Assembly (NCBI GenBank): GCA_037957365.1
Contig: JARHVA010005485.1
Coordinates: 650,001-714,000 of the forward strand
Reading direction: 5' to 3'
DNA from: Torreya grandis
Lineage: Eukaryota; Streptophyta; Pinopsida; Cupressales; Taxaceae
Length of the DNA: 64,000 nucleotides
Shown here piece by piece: positions 23,001 through 35,330 of the stretch. Every line of letters begins with the position of its first letter. Position 1 is the stretch's first letter. The notes beneath the pieces are model-generated. The model was not told the DNA's origin. It did not search any database and saw only the letters and a program-made list of their open reading frames with translations. Both the position numbers and the translations under genes were made by a program.

Positions 23001-25230
23001 TTTATAATTAATCAAAGTTATCTATTCATTTATCAATCACTTTTTATATTTCATTTTATTATCTTATGTGATATATGCAAGTACTTTATCTTTTACTTTC
23101 TGATCTTGATTACTTAAAAGTGTGGATTGATAGCCTCCAAGGAAACTCATGCTTCTTGGATCTAGCTTGCTAGGCATTCCACACTACTATCTAACCAACT
23201 ATTTCTTTAGTGATTTCTTATCTATAGCTCATTCCTCCCAAGCCAAAGAGGAGTCTCCACAATCATTTGGATCAATGCTCACACAACATATCAAGTTTTT
23301 CCACCATACCCTTCTCAAGTTTCTTCTCTTTCTTTCAAAGAATATAAGTAAAATTTATCTATAAAAATGACTCATTTTAATAGGAATAATTTATACAATT
23401 ACATTGTCTATTGAAAATCCTCCATGAATTTGTACAATATTCTTTGCTTATAAATGTGTACAATATGCTCTATTTATAACATTTTAATTAAATGAGAAAT
23501 AACAAGAAGAAACAAACTATATTCAGTGATCCATTCACACATGATATATGTTCATTCATCATTATCTGAAGAAGTTACATTATATAGTATTGATATAAAC
23601 TATTTTCAGGCCTTACTCGAAGCCTATAAAAGTTAATGATAGTATATAACGTTGATATGAACTATTTTTGGCCATACCTGAAGCCTATATAAGTTAATGA
23701 CATAAAGTCATCTATAGATTTGTCTATAATAAAGAATCTTATCTCACCAGTTATTTTAAAGAATAAGCATGATGAAATAAAATCTTACATTTTCCAAAAA
23801 ATCAAGGAATCTACATACATTTACGTATACAAAATTCATTAAATTTCACCTTGAATTTAATCATATATTTTTTAGAAATCATAACTTATAGGTTTACAAT
23901 TAAAAATAAAATAAATTTCAAATAACATAGAAGAGAAAAGAGAAAAAAAATCAAGGAAAAGGCATATGTAGCACTCACTATATGAAGCATCAAGTAGTCC
24001 TCCATGAGTTTGTAGTAAAAATACCAAATATTGATGTTAACATCTATATCAAAAATTGATCTATAGGTGTTATGTTCATAAACATACAAGTTTATTATTT
24101 TAACTTACCAAAATTAAATTCTAGGTAAAATTAATTAATATTAATAGAAACAAAGGGAAAATACACTATGTGTAACCATGTCACTTGTTAATCAATGATA
24201 GACATCGAAATAATTATCAAGATTTACTTCATTGATATTGGACATGAGATCCTCTACCTCAATCATCTCAACATGATTTGCTATTTTTTTCAACATGATC
24301 CCCCTGAATCTTACTGAATAAATAAAAAATATTAAAAAGTGATGCCTAAATGCCACACCATAAACATTTTTTAAGCTTTATATTGTTTTATAGGCAGTGG
24401 AGGTGGTGTTATGAACACCTAATGAGTTTCCTAGCTTGACATGATGCAATGGGCAAACCTAGTGCTTGAAAATTAAACCTACCAAGCCTAAAACATCAAT
24501 CTAAATTTAGAATAATACACATATTTTATAATACCAAGGTTTGGATACTAAATGCAGAGATCTAATAGACTTAGGGATACATCTAATAATATCATAGTAA
24601 AGTATTCCAAGTGAAACTAATATTATAACAACAAGAATTTTTAGAGGAACACCATACTCATATCAACACATAAGCACATTGGGCATATAAACCCACTATA
24701 ATGTGGATCATAAATATAGGATTTACATGATGAGGTGGATTAATAAAAAATAATTCTAGATTGATAATACATTGATCCCTTAGCTATTAATACTATTTAT
24801 AGTAATGGTGAGCATCCATATATCTGTATTTCCTCCTAAAAGGATTTGTACCTTATGATTTGTTGCAAATGATGATGATGATGATGATAAAATTTCATAA
24901 AAATAATCTTAATTGATATATCTTGTCTAAATCCTTTGTTATTTCAATCTACACCAATTCATAATAAAAATAATATTACATAATACAACCTTGTATTAAA
25001 ATAAATTAGAAACACATATTGGCTTGGTAATCAAGGAATGCCTCAAGAAAATGTGATCCATGGCTTATAATAACACCCATGTCCATATTAAGGGAATCCA
25101 TTCTAATCAAATCATGTAATAATATCAAAAAAAAAATCACCATTCATCTATATCAAATCAATCTATAAAGTTCCAAATCACTGATATACTACTCTTCAGA
25201 CAACAAAAAGTATTTAAACTATAGTATTTT
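23001..25230. other. AT-rich intergenic or unrecognised repeat DNA
   Basis: Base composition changes here from G-poor to balanced AT-rich. Apart from the 60-bp tandem pair at 23581-23700 and a (GAT)6 at 24871-24888, I see no structure. Open frames such as 23149-23364 and the minus frame at 23886-24089 have no family features. Confidence 0.4.
23581..23700. repeat. Two tandem units of about 60 bp
   Basis: Both units carry the order TTGATAT-AACTATTTT, a GGCC-containing stretch, GAAGCCTATA and AAGTTAATGA. They differ at several sites and by small indels. Confidence 0.8.
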
Positions 25231-28026
25231 TGACTATTTTGACCACAAGTCAAAATAGGTCAACCCAATATAGTCCAAAACTTGATATATGGGTATATTA
25301 TAATGATATATGGTGTGTCATGATATTATTTGATGTCATTTGATGTGTTTCTAGCCTTGATCATAGTCTAATTTTATCCTCGTGTCATTCTATGTCACTT
25401 ACAGGTCATTTTATGGGTCATAAATGAAGGTGGTACATTTTTCCAAGGTATCAAAGTGTTCTAAACTTAAAAAATATAATATGTCATATTAATTATCAAT
25501 AATGTTATTCCTAACTAAAACTTGTAGGTTCCTAGTTGAAAATCAAGAAAACAAGTGAAAAAGAGGGAGTTTTGGTAGTTGTATGGCCTATAAAGGAGAG
25601 TGACACATGGGAAAAGCTTATAAAGTAACCTTTAAGATTCCCTAAATCCATTTCCATGATTTATATGCTTTTTAAGTGACAAAAATGGGCCAAAACTATT
25701 TTTCTTCTCCATCACTTCACTAGGTAAATAAAACTAGTCCACATGTCTTTTGATGGTACAACAAGTAAGAGAGGTTTTAGGTTAAGTGCTCTTAGTGGTG
25801 GATAAAAAAATTTGTATAATTAATTTTCATGTAAATATTTGTAATTATGATTTCATATACTTTATTAATCATTCTTAAGAAGTTGAATGTCTTGTTTTAC
25901 TTGTTAATTCCCACACCCTACATGTTTTGCTTCTATTTGAGATATTCCATACAAATCAATTAGTGAAATTGATTATATAGGATGTGGAATCCATTATCTC
26001 ATGTTTCCCATATTTTTTTTCATTTTTTAAGATTAATTTATAATCACAACATCCCAAGTTGCAAGTAAGAGCACCTTGCTATGTTGCATATATGTTTTCA
26101 ACATGTACAAAGTTTTTATGTCCCTGTAGTGGTTGTAGAAGATGTTGTTATGTTACATTTGATATTTCCCATTTATTTTCATCTCTTATATTTATTATTT
26201 TAGTTTCAATGGTTATCATTCATGGATTTTCCATCAAAAATCATAGTACATAGTTAACTCTCCACATACTTTCACTTATAGTCATGGTGTGTGAGGTCTT
26301 GAGCATGGTCATGAAGGTGTGATGAATAGTTTTAAGTTGTTAAACACATTTTTGGATCATAATACAACAATAAAATTTCTATAAATGGCATACATCAAAC
26401 TATGATGACTAATGCAAACTATGCACACAATCATACACCATTGATATGCACCTATAGGTGCCTCAAAAGGAGGTTGATCATGTTAAAGTGAAGTATTTCA
26501 ATTGGTTTGAGTTACTATGAGGTATAAAATTTTAATTTAAATATTTTATGAAGTCATGGATCTAGTTAGAGAAGCATACATCATATACACAATCTCCATT
26601 ATACCCTCACTACCTTGTATGTTGTTATGTGTGCATCTACAGGCTCCCACAGAGATCTGAGAATGTTTCATGAAGGAGTTTGACATGTTTGGATACCTTC
26701 ATGAAGTTTGTGAAGATGGAAAATGTAATGAGTAAAAATTTTGAAACCATATAGTGGTAGGTAAACCTAAGGAGTTATATCCATATATGGTGAATGAGCT
26801 TTAGGGACAAGTTTCCCTTAAAACCCTAAAACATAGCCCTATCCACTTTTGATGATGTTATATGATGAGAAAACATGGTGTCTAGGTGAGTTTATATGTT
26901 TCCCTCTTTTATCCTTTATGAAGGGATATTATCTTACAAAATTTTAGTGGGTGTTTGGTCCCACAAGTGATGTAAAGAAGGCTCCCAAATCACACAATTG
27001 TTCAGTGTAACTTTTTAGTATTTATTATAGTACTTTAAATTTCAAGTGACCTTATTGTCTAAAGAAGCATGAAGGAGTATATATGCATGATAGGTGATCC
27101 TATGAAGGTAAGGAAGATAATATTACTTCAAATAACATCAAGGTGAGATGGAATATAATGTTTTGGTCTTGACCACCACCTAGAGGTGCACCATTACTCT
27201 TAAAGAGACTACCTATAGCCTAATTATAGGTACCTACAATAGAATAAGTCAAACCTTGGAGATTACACCTACAGACATGAGAATTGGATAATTTAAGTTA
27301 TTTTAAGGACCTAAAATTAATACTATACAATTTATATAGGTTTCAAAGTTTGATAATTCATCTACATAATCCCTTTTTCCTCAATAAGATCAACTATAGT
27401 TGAATGTAGTTAACATTGTCCTAAGGTATGATTTCCTTAATGATTGGCCTAATAAATGCATGATGTGAAGTGACATAAATTATGGTGTAATGATATTTAT
27501 TAATTTATTAAGGCATTCAATAATTATATACAATATCTAAAACAAAATATACACCTATAGGTAGGTGAAACAAAGAGCATAGTCTCAACCTATTAATATT
27601 GTCTAGTTAAGAGGAAGCCATGTCTTGAAGAACTAAAAAAGGAAGTTGGGTGTGGAAATGTTTGTAAGAGACTCCAAATTAGAAGGATAATTTCATTATA
27701 ATCCCAATAATTAAATATGGAAATAAATTTTTCAAGGATAACCTACAATCCACACACATGTATAAATCTTGCACAGTCATCATACTAAAGGTTTGTCATA
27801 GGTTTTGTGAGATTTGAAAGTGTTTTTGATGAGATAAAACCTAAAAAATTGTGTATAATGTCTCCATGACATATTAAATCCTCTTATGTATTTAAATAAT
27901 TGAATAAAATAGGGTGAGTACACTCTATCCTGTCTTAGATAGAGGTCACTTCTAGAATATTGAGTCCCTTTAGGTTTAGCAAGTAAGGTAAAAATAATGA
28001 CTTGAAAGGTGATAATAGTTTTTTCA
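25231..28026 (+). repeat. Element C 5' LTR
   Basis: It starts near TGACTATTTTGACCAC and ends near GTTTTTTCA. It matches 31478-32887 and then 37363-38743. Landmarks shared by both copies are GGTCATTTTATGGGTCATAA, ATGCACCTATAGGTGCCT, TCACTACCTTGTATGTTG and CACACACATGTATAAA. Divergence is clearly higher than between the element D LTRs. Confidence 0.75.
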
Positions 28027-28356
28027 TGCCTAGTGGGACTCATTATTCTAAAGATAACTTTCCAAGTTCAATATTATTCTTGATGACATTAGCTACAAAT
28101 CAGTGTGCTACTTAGCATTTAATGACTCCATTCAAGGTAAAATCTAGTTGTAAACCATTGTTTTGTCATAAATTTTCTATCATACTTCATGGTCCTTACT
28201 ATTTTATCATATAGTAGAGTTTTTAATCCTATCAATCCACATATTCAACCTAAACTTCCTCTTGTTGTCCAATACCCTCAGCATAATCTACCCTTTAAAG
28301 ATTAAAAGGATTTTTATAGCTAAGAAAGTGAATAACTTGAATAAATCCAATACATC
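28027..28356 (+). other. Element C leader between LTR and gag
   Basis: Short AT-rich stretch without an open frame of note. No clear TGG-starting primer-binding site could be fixed next to the LTR end. The minus-strand frame at 28288-28527 is a shadow of the gag start. Confidence 0.4.
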
Positions 28357-29280
28357 ATGGATAGGAAACATTCCTTCCCTACATTTAATATAAAAAATCC
28401 AATCCATCTTGATGCATATGATGTCATTCCCCCTAATGCCGTAAAGAGTGTGCTCACATTCAATGCTGATGGTCATGTCACACCTAGTGAACACATCAAG
28501 GATATCTCTATTTTTTGTGGTTTTCAAAATGTCACTAAAGAGAATATTTCCATTATGCTCCTTGCCATTTCCCTTAAAGGGAAAGGACTTGATTGGTATG
28601 GGACTTTTCCTGATGGATGCATCACTTCATGGAATGACTTTGGAGTGTTGCTAACTTCAAGGTTTGAAGATGAAATTGACCATACTTCTCTCATACATCA
28701 ACTCAATGTGATCAAAAGATCCCCTAAGGAAATAATTAATGATTTAAATGAGATGTTTGAAAAGACTTAGTATAGATTACCTCTTACCATGAGACCACCT
28801 ACTAGCTTTGTCTTTCCTACATACTTGAGAAGTATTGGTACTGATATTAATATCAAGTTTTAATCCATGGGTTTTTTCACTCTTCTTAAATCATATGAAC
28901 TTTCCATTAGAGTTACAAATGGCCTCATTCAAGTAGGAAATTTTCCTCCTAATCTATCTATGCCTCTACTTCCTAATATTTATGTTATTGCTCCAAACAT
29001 TGCTCAAATTCCTAATGCTAATACCAAGCCTAGGATTGCTCTTAATAAGGTAGATGATGCCATAGATCCATATGTATAAATTCAAATGATAAGAGATCAT
29101 CTTAGGCAAGCCAATGTGAAAAAATCTGATCCTCAAAATCCCTATCCCTATTAGTAATAATATGGCTAGCAATATACGAGAGAAAGAGGTCAAGTGAAAC
29201 CTAACTTCAATAGGCCTACCAATGTGTATAACCCCAATTCAACTACCAATGCAAGAGAGATGGTACTAGTGTATAACAAC
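28357..29280 (+). pseudogene. Element C gag
   Basis: One frame runs from the ATG at 28357: HVTPSEHIKDISIFCGFQNV, ISIMLLAISLKGKGLDWYGT, SWNDFGVLLTSRFEDEI and HQLNVIKRSPKEIINDLNEM. This is a standard Retrotrans_gag core (EHIxxFxxxC, LFAxSLKGxALxWYxxL, SWxxFxxxFxxRF, IxxFNxxF). Reading on in the same frame through stops gives YRLPLTMRPPTSF, VGNFPPNLSMPL and PYPY-stop-stop-YG-stop-QYTRERGQ. Every stop is TAG or TAA where Gln or Trp is expected, and there is no frameshift until about 29280. It has few lesions for this window. Confidence 0.8.
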
Positions 29281-29739
29281 TTAGTGTAAAGGAGAATATT
29301 AGTAATAAGGAAAATTTATGGATGACAATGAGGGTAGATAAAAAGATTTATTTTCTCAAGGAGGATTCACTCCTCTCCTAACAACTGAATATGAAGTCAT
29401 GATGCAAGAAAGTGAATATTCGTAGCCTCATGGAGAAATTCTCACCAACTTCTTAGTTGAGGACACTTTTGTGTTCAATAAAAGAAATTCTATTGTAAAA
29501 AACACTAGAGCTAAGATGAAGGATTTAGGATGTGATGTTAATGTGCCTATAAGTTTATCCAATCCTTTTACAAGGTAACAAAGAATGTCTACAAGCATGC
29601 TAGTCCTAAGTACTCTTGTACCTTCTCAAAATCAAAATGTGGTAAGCTATGCTCAAGGTGGTTCTATTCATCAAGTTATAACAACTTATTTTCCTCTACA
29701 GACTCAAGATAAGGTAAGAAATTATACTCTAAACATAGT

Positions 29740-30235
29740 GGATTAATTGAATAATTACAAGGCATCCATTTCCCTTTGGGATGTCCTTCATATGCCTCCA
29801 CCTTTCTACCTCACCTCATAGTGGGTGACAAACTACTACATAATTGCATAGTTGATAGTGGTTCTTCTACATTATCATGCCAAAAGTTGTAACTAACAAG
29901 TTGGTCATAAAGTATAAACCACATAAAAAATGAGTGATTTATATAGATGGTACACCTAATAAGATAATGTGATTGATAAAAAAACTTGAAGGTTTTCCTC
30001 CATGACTCTCCTAGTTTTCCCATCCTTCAAGACATTATTGTTGTTGACCTTCTTGATAATTTTGCAATCTAACTTTCAAGAGATTTCACAGATAATATAT
30101 GTGTCCACCTCTCATATGATTGGTCCTTCTTGGCCTTTATGACAAGGTTTGGAACCAAGGTAACCATAAGAACTCAACCTCTTGCTAGATTTCACATTGA
30201 GCCTTATGTAGAGGCAAGTTCAAATTTGAATTGAA
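29740..30235 (+). pseudogene. Element C aspartic protease
   Basis: The reading DKLLHNCIVDSGSSTLSCQK has an intact catalytic DSG (Asp codon 29854-29856). After frame changes it continues MPKVVTNKLVIKYKP, IYIDGTPNKIM, LLDNFAI-stop-LSRDFTDNI, LSYDWSFLAFMTRFGTKVTI and RTQPLARFHIEPYVEASS. The block LSRDF, xDWS, TRxGTKVxIRxEP after the protease is one I know from plant Ty3/gypsy gag-protease polyproteins. It would mature the gag protein. Stops and shifts make it inactive as it stands. Confidence 0.7.
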
Positions 30236-30457
30236 TAATCAATGAGAAGGAGGATTCTAATGTGGATTATGGTTCTTCTAAAATTAATTCATAGATAAAT
30301 TATTTTTAGATGAATATGGTGTAGATGATTATGATCATGATATTTATGCATACTTTAAACAAACTAACTTTGGCACTTATATCATCCATGAAGAACCATT
30401 TGAGGGAGCTGAGATAAGTATTAAGCATTCTTATCATAAGTTGTTGAGAGTAGCTAC

Positions 30458-30769
30458 TTGATTCATGTATATGATGATGATGTATTTAAGGATTTTATTG
30501 ATCACTATAGTGGTAATAATTATATCTTTCTACCTGATATTGATGAAGCTTCCCTTGATGACGACACTCATGAGGAAGAGGAGGATTACTTATGCCAAAC
30601 ATTTAATGCCATATGTCAAGAGTTTGACAAATTAAGTAATGTCATTACCCATCCTAATAATTCCATATCTAATTTGTTTGATAATGAGTCTAACAATCAT
30701 ATTTTTGAGGGTTTTATCAAGCACAATGATGAACATCAATCTATTATCCAAGAGTCTAGTCAAAGATGA
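30458..30769 (+). pseudogene. Acidic open frame at the 3' end of element C
   Basis: This 103-residue frame is rich in Asp, Glu, Asn and His (LPDIDEASLDDDTHEEEEDY) and contains LCQTFNAICQEFDKLSNVIT. It lies downstream of the protease in the same orientation. I recognise no domain. It is probably the C-terminal part of the element C polyprotein, where RT would be expected in a complete relative. Confidence 0.4.
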
Positions 30770-31477
30770 GTCTCATGAGTCCAAGGCAGTTTTTAATATG
30801 CCTAAAGAAAAATAAAGAGATCCATATAATTGAGGCCACATTCATAGGTGCTGGATCATATATAAGAACTTGATAATCATACACATCAAGTACATCATTC
30901 CCAAGAGGATGGAAGCAGTTGTAATCACTCCTATTCTATAGTTTAAGGAATATACAATAAATATGAAAAAGATAAATAAACTTGAATTACCAATAAAATT
31001 ATTTGGAGAGTAGAAAATAAAATTCATGAAAGTTATAAATATTCCACTTAAATAACTAAAAATACATATAGGTGGTAGGCTTCTTGATCATCTACGCATG
31101 CAAGTGGTTGATGATGAGCATGTTTCACATGCTAGATTACCTTCTTAAAGTGACAAAGATACAAGAGGAACCATATTTTAACTTTTTTGAATAATGGTAT
31201 GATGTTTTCATCTCAAGAGTGAGGTTTTTTAAATAGTATATTAGGTGTGTGTGTCTTTCTTTTAGTTGTGTTTTGTTCCATAAGTGTTCTAGTTGAACAC
31301 GTGTGTTTATTTTGGGTGTGTCTTATGTTTTGTGTCTATTACTTTTTTTTGGTGTGTTTTCAACGTAAAATTATGTGTATAAATTGTGTATAGGTGACTC
31401 TATGGCCCAATGGAGAGTATTAAGTTACTGGTCTTAGCATAGCAAGCATACCATCCTTACGAAATTGATAAAAATGT
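30770..31477 (+). other. Element C 3' internal region
   Basis: AT-rich with a GT-rich stretch near 31235-31390 (words such as GTGTGTGTCTTTC and TGGGTGTGTC). No coding frame was recognised. A convincing polypurine tract beside the 3' LTR could not be fixed. Confidence 0.4.
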
Positions 31478-33721
31478 TAACTATTTTGACCACAAGTCAA
31501 AATAAACCCCCTATAGTCTAAAACTTGATATATTGGTATATTAAAATGATATAGTGTGTGTCATGATATTATTTTATGTCATTTAATGTGTTTCTAGCTT
31601 TGGTCATAGTCTAATATAGTCCTTGTGTCTTTTTATGTCACTTAGGGGTCATTTTATGGGTCATAAATGAAGGTGGTACAATTTTTAAAGGTTTTAAAGT
31701 TTTCTAAACTTACTTAGAACATAAAATATGTCATATTACTATTCAATAATGTCATTATAAAGTTAAAATTATAAGTTCCTAACTAAAAATCAAGAAAATA
31801 AGTGAAAAAGATGGAGTTTTTGTAGTTATATGGCTTATAAAGGAGAGTGGAACATGGGAAAAACTTATGCAATGACCTTTAAGATTCTATGAATCCATTT
31901 ACATGCTTTATATACTTTGGAAGTGCCAAAAATGGGATAAAACCATTTCTTTTCTCTATCACTCCACTAGGCAAACAAAACAGGTCAACATGTCTTTTAA
32001 TGGTATGGCTAGTAGGAGATGTTTCAAGTCAAATGATCTTGGTGGTGGATACTAAACTTGGTCTAATTTATTTTCATGGAAATATTTTTAATAATGATTT
32101 CCTATGCTTAATGAATCATTCTTAAGAAGTTGACTATCTTGTTTTACTTGTTAAACCCCACACGCTATAGGTTTTAAATGTTGTTTGAGTTATTCTATAC
32201 AAATCAGTTAGTGAAATCAATTACATAAGATGTGGATTCCATTATCTCATGTTTCATCTTTGGTATCATTTTTAATATGAATTTATAAGTACAACATCCC
32301 AAGTTGTAGGTAAGATCACATTGTTCTATTGCATATAGGTTTTCAACATTTGAATAAAATTAATGTCCTTGTAGTGGTTGAAGATGATGGTGATATGTTT
32401 CATTTAATATTTCCCATGTCTTGGCATCCCATCTCCATCAAATTTTAGTCTCAATGGTTATCATTCATGGAGTTGTAGTCAAAAATCATAGTACACAATC
32501 ATCTCTCTACTTACTTTCACTTACAGTCATGGTGTGTGAGGTCTTGAGAATGGTCATGGAGGTGTGATGAATAGTTTTAAGGTGTTAAATACATTATTTC
32601 ATTATAATCCAATAATCCAAGCTCTCTGAATGGAATAAAATAAATGATGATGACTAATGCAAACTACACAAATAGTCATACACAATTGATATGCACCTAT
32701 AGGTGCCTTAAAAGGAGGTTGATCAAGTTAAAGTGAAGAATTTGAACTAGTTTTAGGTCTTAGGAGGTATAAAAGATTAATTTGAAGACCTTATGAAGGT
32801 TGGGATATAGTTAGAGAAGCATACATAATATGCACATTCCACATTTTACCCTCACTACCTTGTATGTTGTGGTGTGTGCATCTACATTGTTGGGAGGATG
32901 TAAACCGGAAGCACACAATTTGATTACCAAACCAAGCAACTTAATATGCGGAAATTAACCAGATTCACCAAGTAACTAGAATTCAGAATAACACATGATA
33001 TGAGAGACAATACACAAATTGTATGAACACTTTATACAGAAAAGAATACAATAAAGAAGATGCCACTTCTTCTCCACCACCTTACAGAGGTTTCCCACAC
33101 CTCAAGTGAACAGTAATTCTTCTCCCCAAAGCTCTCCCTCTCACAGGTCCCAACACCCAACTCAAATACAGAGTTGGTGTTCACCTCCCATGCTCCATGC
33201 ACAACACAAGTGCTCCACACACTCCACAAGCACTCCACGTGCTCCACAAGTACTCAAGGTACTTCAAGTAGATCTCCCATGAATCTGCAACAACCTGCAA
33301 TTCAACAGACCATACTTATGGAAGGAACTCCCTTGCCTTCCTCTTGCTCTATCCGAGTACACACCTGTACTCCAAGTAGATCCTGCCTGATACTGCTCCC
33401 TGTTGTGTTGCTGTCTATATGACCTTGCACACCTACAAATCAAACAACGGTTCTGCTCACCTGTGAACCTCGACCTTGCATACACATACACCTGCAGATC
33501 AACGATCTTACTTACCATGTAGATCTCCTATATAGGCCATGCAACTGTGACCAAGATCCTACACTCCTGAAGAACCCAGCTGGCTCTCCAATCCAGCACC
33601 AACACACCTGGTACTGTGGCACTAAGAGGAATGCACCATTGCTCTACCTCACACATAGAAGGAGCTTATAATTATGCTCTCTTACTCCCTAGCACACTTT
33701 TCCAATACAACCATGAGTCTA

Positions 33722-33728
33722 TTATATA
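33722..33728 (-). promoter_or_regulatory. TATA-like box of the element D LTR
   Basis: The minus strand reads TCTATATAATAG. In minus sense it lies about 330 bp into the LTR, downstream of the two ACCGACGTCGGT-type motifs by about 140 and 190 bp, where a U3 core promoter could be. The partner LTR has the same box near 37016-37022. A second TATATA word (CCTATATAGG, 33527-33536) lies further downstream and is an alternative. Confidence 0.4.
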
Positions 33729-33869
33729 GATCTCATCCAAACAATGATTAGACATCTAATTACCATAATTAGATCCGCAGCTATGAGTCTAAAATTAGCA
33801 CTCATCATGCAAACACTTGGTTCGTCAACCCACTGCCCGTAATTAACTCACAGTCGAACCACAGAGGCG

Positions 33870-33931
33870 ACCGACGTCGGTCCCTGTCTGCCTGGGGTCG
33901 CCGACGCCGGCCGATATATGACCGACGTCGA
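33870..33931. promoter_or_regulatory. ACCGACGTCGGT palindromes in element D LTR (DRE/CRT-like)
   Basis: A perfect 12-bp palindrome at 33870-33881 and a one-mismatch copy at 33920-33931. Each contains the core ACCGAC (bound by DREB/CBF factors in plants) on both strands and an ACGT core as used by bZIP factors. The right LTR has ACTGACGTCGGT at 37164-37175 and the perfect form at 37215-37226. The motif matches are seen directly; a role in stress-induced transcription is inference. Confidence 0.4.
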
Positions 33932-34063
33932 TTGCCTTCCTGTCTTACCCTGCCGACGCTGGTTGGCCAGACCAACGCCAAACACTTCTGACACTTCGGC
34001 AACTCATTCTGCAACCTCCTCCATGTCTGCATCAGTGAAGCTTTTAGCTCCACAATCCTAACA

Positions 34064-34074
34064 ATCTCCCACTT
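34064..34074 (-). other. Element D polypurine tract
   Basis: The minus strand reads AAGTGGGAGAT and runs straight into the LTR start TGTTAGG, the classic Ty1/copia arrangement. Confidence 0.85.
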
Positions 34075-35056
34075 AGAGATAAACAGCTGCACTGTACCTA
34101 TACCTGTACTCCGTCTAATTTGTTTCCTGGTTTGTATCCCTCTTCAAGCTCCCACCTGAAGACAACCCACCACACATCCCATGGTGTACCACCTGTCATC
34201 CGAGTACCCTGCCACATCCAAACCTACAACACCTGTAGTGAAGTCCTGACCCTGCATAGCAACACCTGCTGCAGGTCCCTCTCAGAAAATCTGAGAACCC
34301 ACTTCCCTGCATTGGCTCCTAACTCTCTGACAGCTCCCACTGCATGGGAATACTCAGGTCTATACCAGACCTCATGTGATTTCAGACACTGTACCTGTCC
34401 AGCCCTTAGTGTGCTCCGGCTCTGCATCCTGAACCTCGCCAACACCTGATTCAGATCAGCTCCCACTCGAGACAAAATCAACCTGTGATCTCCATGCCTC
34501 CCATGTCAAATAATTCCGCTGCTCCAAACTCCTCCTGACAAGCCACTGAACTAATCTTACCCTTAGCTCAGCAAAACCCTGTATGTACAAAACTGCTATA
34601 GCAAAACATACCATCCACATACAGCACAGAATGATGTTGCAATCACCATCCCCCTGGTAAGTCAAATCACAGTAGTTACCCTGACATTGACTGAAGCCAT
34701 GCTCCGTCCTCCACCTGTCAAAACCTGTACCACTGTCCTGCAGCTCCACAAGACCATATACCTGGTCTTCCGTCTCACGTATCCGTTCTCTCTATTCTTC
34801 TACTAAGGTATCCATTCATCTCTGTGCTTTTATACCTGCTGGCATCTCTACCAAAACACACCTGTCTGGTTCTCTTCCAAGGAATCACATCCTCATTCAT
34901 GCCAAGCTCACACCTGTTTCCTAGATCCTTCCTGCTCTACAATTAGCAACATGTATAAAGAAGAGGAACAACGAATTTGAGGGCCTAATTATGCCTTCAG
35001 TCCTCCGTATGGGTGTTTGAGACTCCTTGACAGCTTGCTGTCCACCCAAAATCCAT
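34075..35056 (-). other. Element D interior, 3' half, scrambled
   Basis: It is GC-richer than the surroundings but no RT, RNase H or integrase motif can be read on either strand. Minus-strand frames (34456-34749 and others) contain no recognised block. It may be a highly rearranged pol remnant or captured DNA. Confidence 0.4.
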
Positions 35057-35059
35057 TTA

Positions 35060-35330
35060 CAGTGACCGACCTCGATCACTCCACAGTCTGCATCCGACCG
35101 ACGTCGGTTCCATGCGTCTGTACCTGACTACCAACCTGCCTGCGCTGGTGTCCCTGCTACCGACGTCGGTCCTCTGACCGACATCGGTCTTACATACTGC
35201 CGACGTCGGTCCCATGACCGACATCGGTCTTACCCTGCCCGACCTCGCCGGCTTTGGTCTGCACATGACCGACATCGGCATCTGTCTGTTCAACGCCGGT
35301 TCCTCTTGACCGACATCGGTACCTGTGTTC
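35060..35330. repeat. Array of (A/G)CCGAC-(A/G)TCGG palindromes in element D
   Basis: Full or one-to-two-mismatch copies of ACCGACGTCGGT start at 35097, 35159, 35177, 35199, 35217, 35268 and 35309; spacing is 18, 22 and 18 bp in the densest part. Every copy contains an (A/G)CCGAC core. The flanking word TCTTACCCTGCC is shared with the LTR copy of the motif (about 33944), so the array and the LTR motifs have a common origin. In translation the unit reads TDVG in either direction, so part of the array also forms the C-end of the minus-strand frame 35190-36233. Confidence 0.85.

Larger units (their letters stand above)
32888..34063 (-). repeat. Element D LTR, left copy (3' LTR in element sense)
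   Basis: Nearly identical to 36182-37357 and the same length. It holds a full ACCGACGTCGGT palindrome at 33870-33881 and a one-mismatch copy at 33920-33931. Open frames on both strands here and in the partner LTR (for example 33174-33422 and 36468-36716) are chance readings. Confidence 0.95.

Noticed and set aside
31235..31390. GT-rich stretch as a possible polypurine/polypyrimidine or Z-DNA element
   Set aside because: Irregular, and not adjacent to an LTR edge; no specific signal.
33174..33518. Open frames on both strands in the element D LTRs (and the same at 36468-36812)
   Set aside because: They lie in LTR sequence, overlap on opposite strands and have no family features; they stay open because the element is young.
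34120..34449. 109-residue plus-strand frame rich in Ser, Thr and Cys
   Set aside because: Antisense to the element D interior, no recognised domain, overlapped by a minus frame of similar length.
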